In this document: positions 6,089 through 6,465 of the stretch, piece by piece
Numbering within the stretch: position 1 is the first letter of the stretch
How the letters are laid out: every line of letters begins with the position of its first letter
NCBI GenBank assembly: GCA_029883045.1
Contig: JAOUJU010000100.1
Coordinates: forward strand, 1-6,465
Source: Rhodospirillaceae bacterium
Lineage (GTDB): Bacteria; Pseudomonadota; Alphaproteobacteria; Rhodospirillales; Magnetovibrionaceae
DNA length: 6,465 nt
Direction of reading: 5' to 3'
Translations under genes and position numbers: made by a program
Notes under the pieces: model-generated
The model's database searches: none
What the model was told of the DNA's origin: nothing
The model's input: only the letters and a program-made list of their open reading frames with translations

Positions 6089-6415
6089 TTAATCTTCTTC
6101 AACTGGCAAGCCATCTTCGCGCCATTGGTTTATTCCGCCCTTCATGTGCGTTACTTTCATGAAACCGGAATTCATTAATTGTTTAGCAGCTGCTGCTGAG
6201 CGTTTGCCAACCGCGCACATAAGTATTACCTCGGTTCCAGAAATAACTGGAAAATGTTCAGCATCAAAAAAACTTAGCGGCATTAAAAACGCACCGGGTA
6301 TGCGAATATTTTCATATTCGCTAGCTTCACGGACATCAACAATTATTGACCCACCGCAGGTAATGCGCTGGTGCACCTCGGTTGGATCTAGCTCGATGAA
6401 TATCGGCGAACGCAA
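6089..6415 (-). CDS. Single-domain rhodanese-like sulfurtransferase; start uncertain, may extend past the window edge
   Basis: Rhodanese domains carry sulfur as a cysteine persulfide, in sulfur trafficking or detoxification. From the TTG at 6415 there are 108 residues. They hold IIVDVREASEYENIRIPGA (24-42, the DVRE...HIPGA element, with Arg in place of His), the active-site loop C67-AVGKRS (67-73), SGFMKVTHMKGGINQW (83-98) and GLPVE (102-106). The catalytic cysteine and the loop Arg and Ser are present, so it should be active. There is no signal peptide in the visible part, suggesting a cytoplasmic location. The frame remains open upstream of 6415 to the window edge, with codons reading VIRINEIEANHSTNAD, and no Shine-Dalgarno precedes the TTG. 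The true start may lie outside the window, or this may be the C-terminal domain of a larger protein, as in MoeB-rhodanese fusions. The domain call is firm; the start is not. Confidence 0.85.
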   Translation of the reverse strand: MRSPIFIELDPTEVHQRITCGGSIIVDVREASEYENIRIPGAFLMPLSFFDAEHFPVISGTEVILMCAVGKRSAAAAKQLMNSGFMKVTHMKGGINQWREDGLPVEED

Positions 6416-6465
6416 ATCAGCGTTAGTGGAGTGATTTGCCTCAATTTCATTAATGCGAATAACTT

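Noticed and set aside
1..6465. Mobile element, prophage, CRISPR array or horizontally acquired island
   Set aside because: No transposase, integrase, terminal repeats, spaced direct repeats or tRNA were seen, and the identified genes are housekeeping types with similar base use throughout.

Overview
The window looks like ordinary chromosomal DNA from an alphaproteobacterium of moderate base composition. The evidence is protein sequence flavour (the Dxs stretch NDNDMSIAPPVGAMSAYLSR and the IspA, XseB and TlyA forms) and the gene order deacetylase-xseB-ispA-dxs-tlyA, which I recall from memory as common in that class. The lineage below class level cannot be read from this sequence. I see no insertion sequence, phage gene, CRISPR array, tRNA or rRNA.

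Left edge, minus strand (1-897): the first 299 codons of a periplasmic adaptor (HlyD/AcrA type) of a tripartite efflux pump. It has a signal peptide and a recognisable tunnel-docking motif, and its 3' end lies outside the window. A good sigma-70-like promoter reads into it. The 186-base divergent spacer (898-1083) also holds a palindrome over the adaptor's ribosome site and a bulged hairpin ahead of the rightward operon.

Centre, plus strand (1084-6075): five co-directional genes. They are a zinc-dependent deacetylase of the histone deacetylase/AcuC superfamily, xseB (small subunit of exonuclease VII), ispA (farnesyl diphosphate synthase), dxs (1-deoxyxylulose-5-phosphate synthase) and tlyA (S4-domain rRNA 2'-O-methyltransferase). 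dxs and ispA are the entry step and a prenyl-chain step of the same non-mevalonate isoprenoid route; the other three have no evident biochemical link to it. xseB and ispA are 2 bases apart, and dxs and tlyA 8 bases apart. The deacetylase-xseB gap (65 bases) and ispA-dxs gap (117 bases) are wider. The second holds a hairpin and a possible 17-codon leader frame, so the block may be several overlapping transcription units.

Right edge, minus strand (6089-6415 or beyond): a single rhodanese domain with its active-site cysteine, convergent with tlyA across only 13 bases. Its frame stays open to the window edge, so its true start is uncertain.

I did not find a convincing undescribed system. The points most worth a second look are the untranslated structures at 898-1057 and 3275-3391, the conserved but unexplained deacetylase neighbourhood, and the unresolved rhodanese start.
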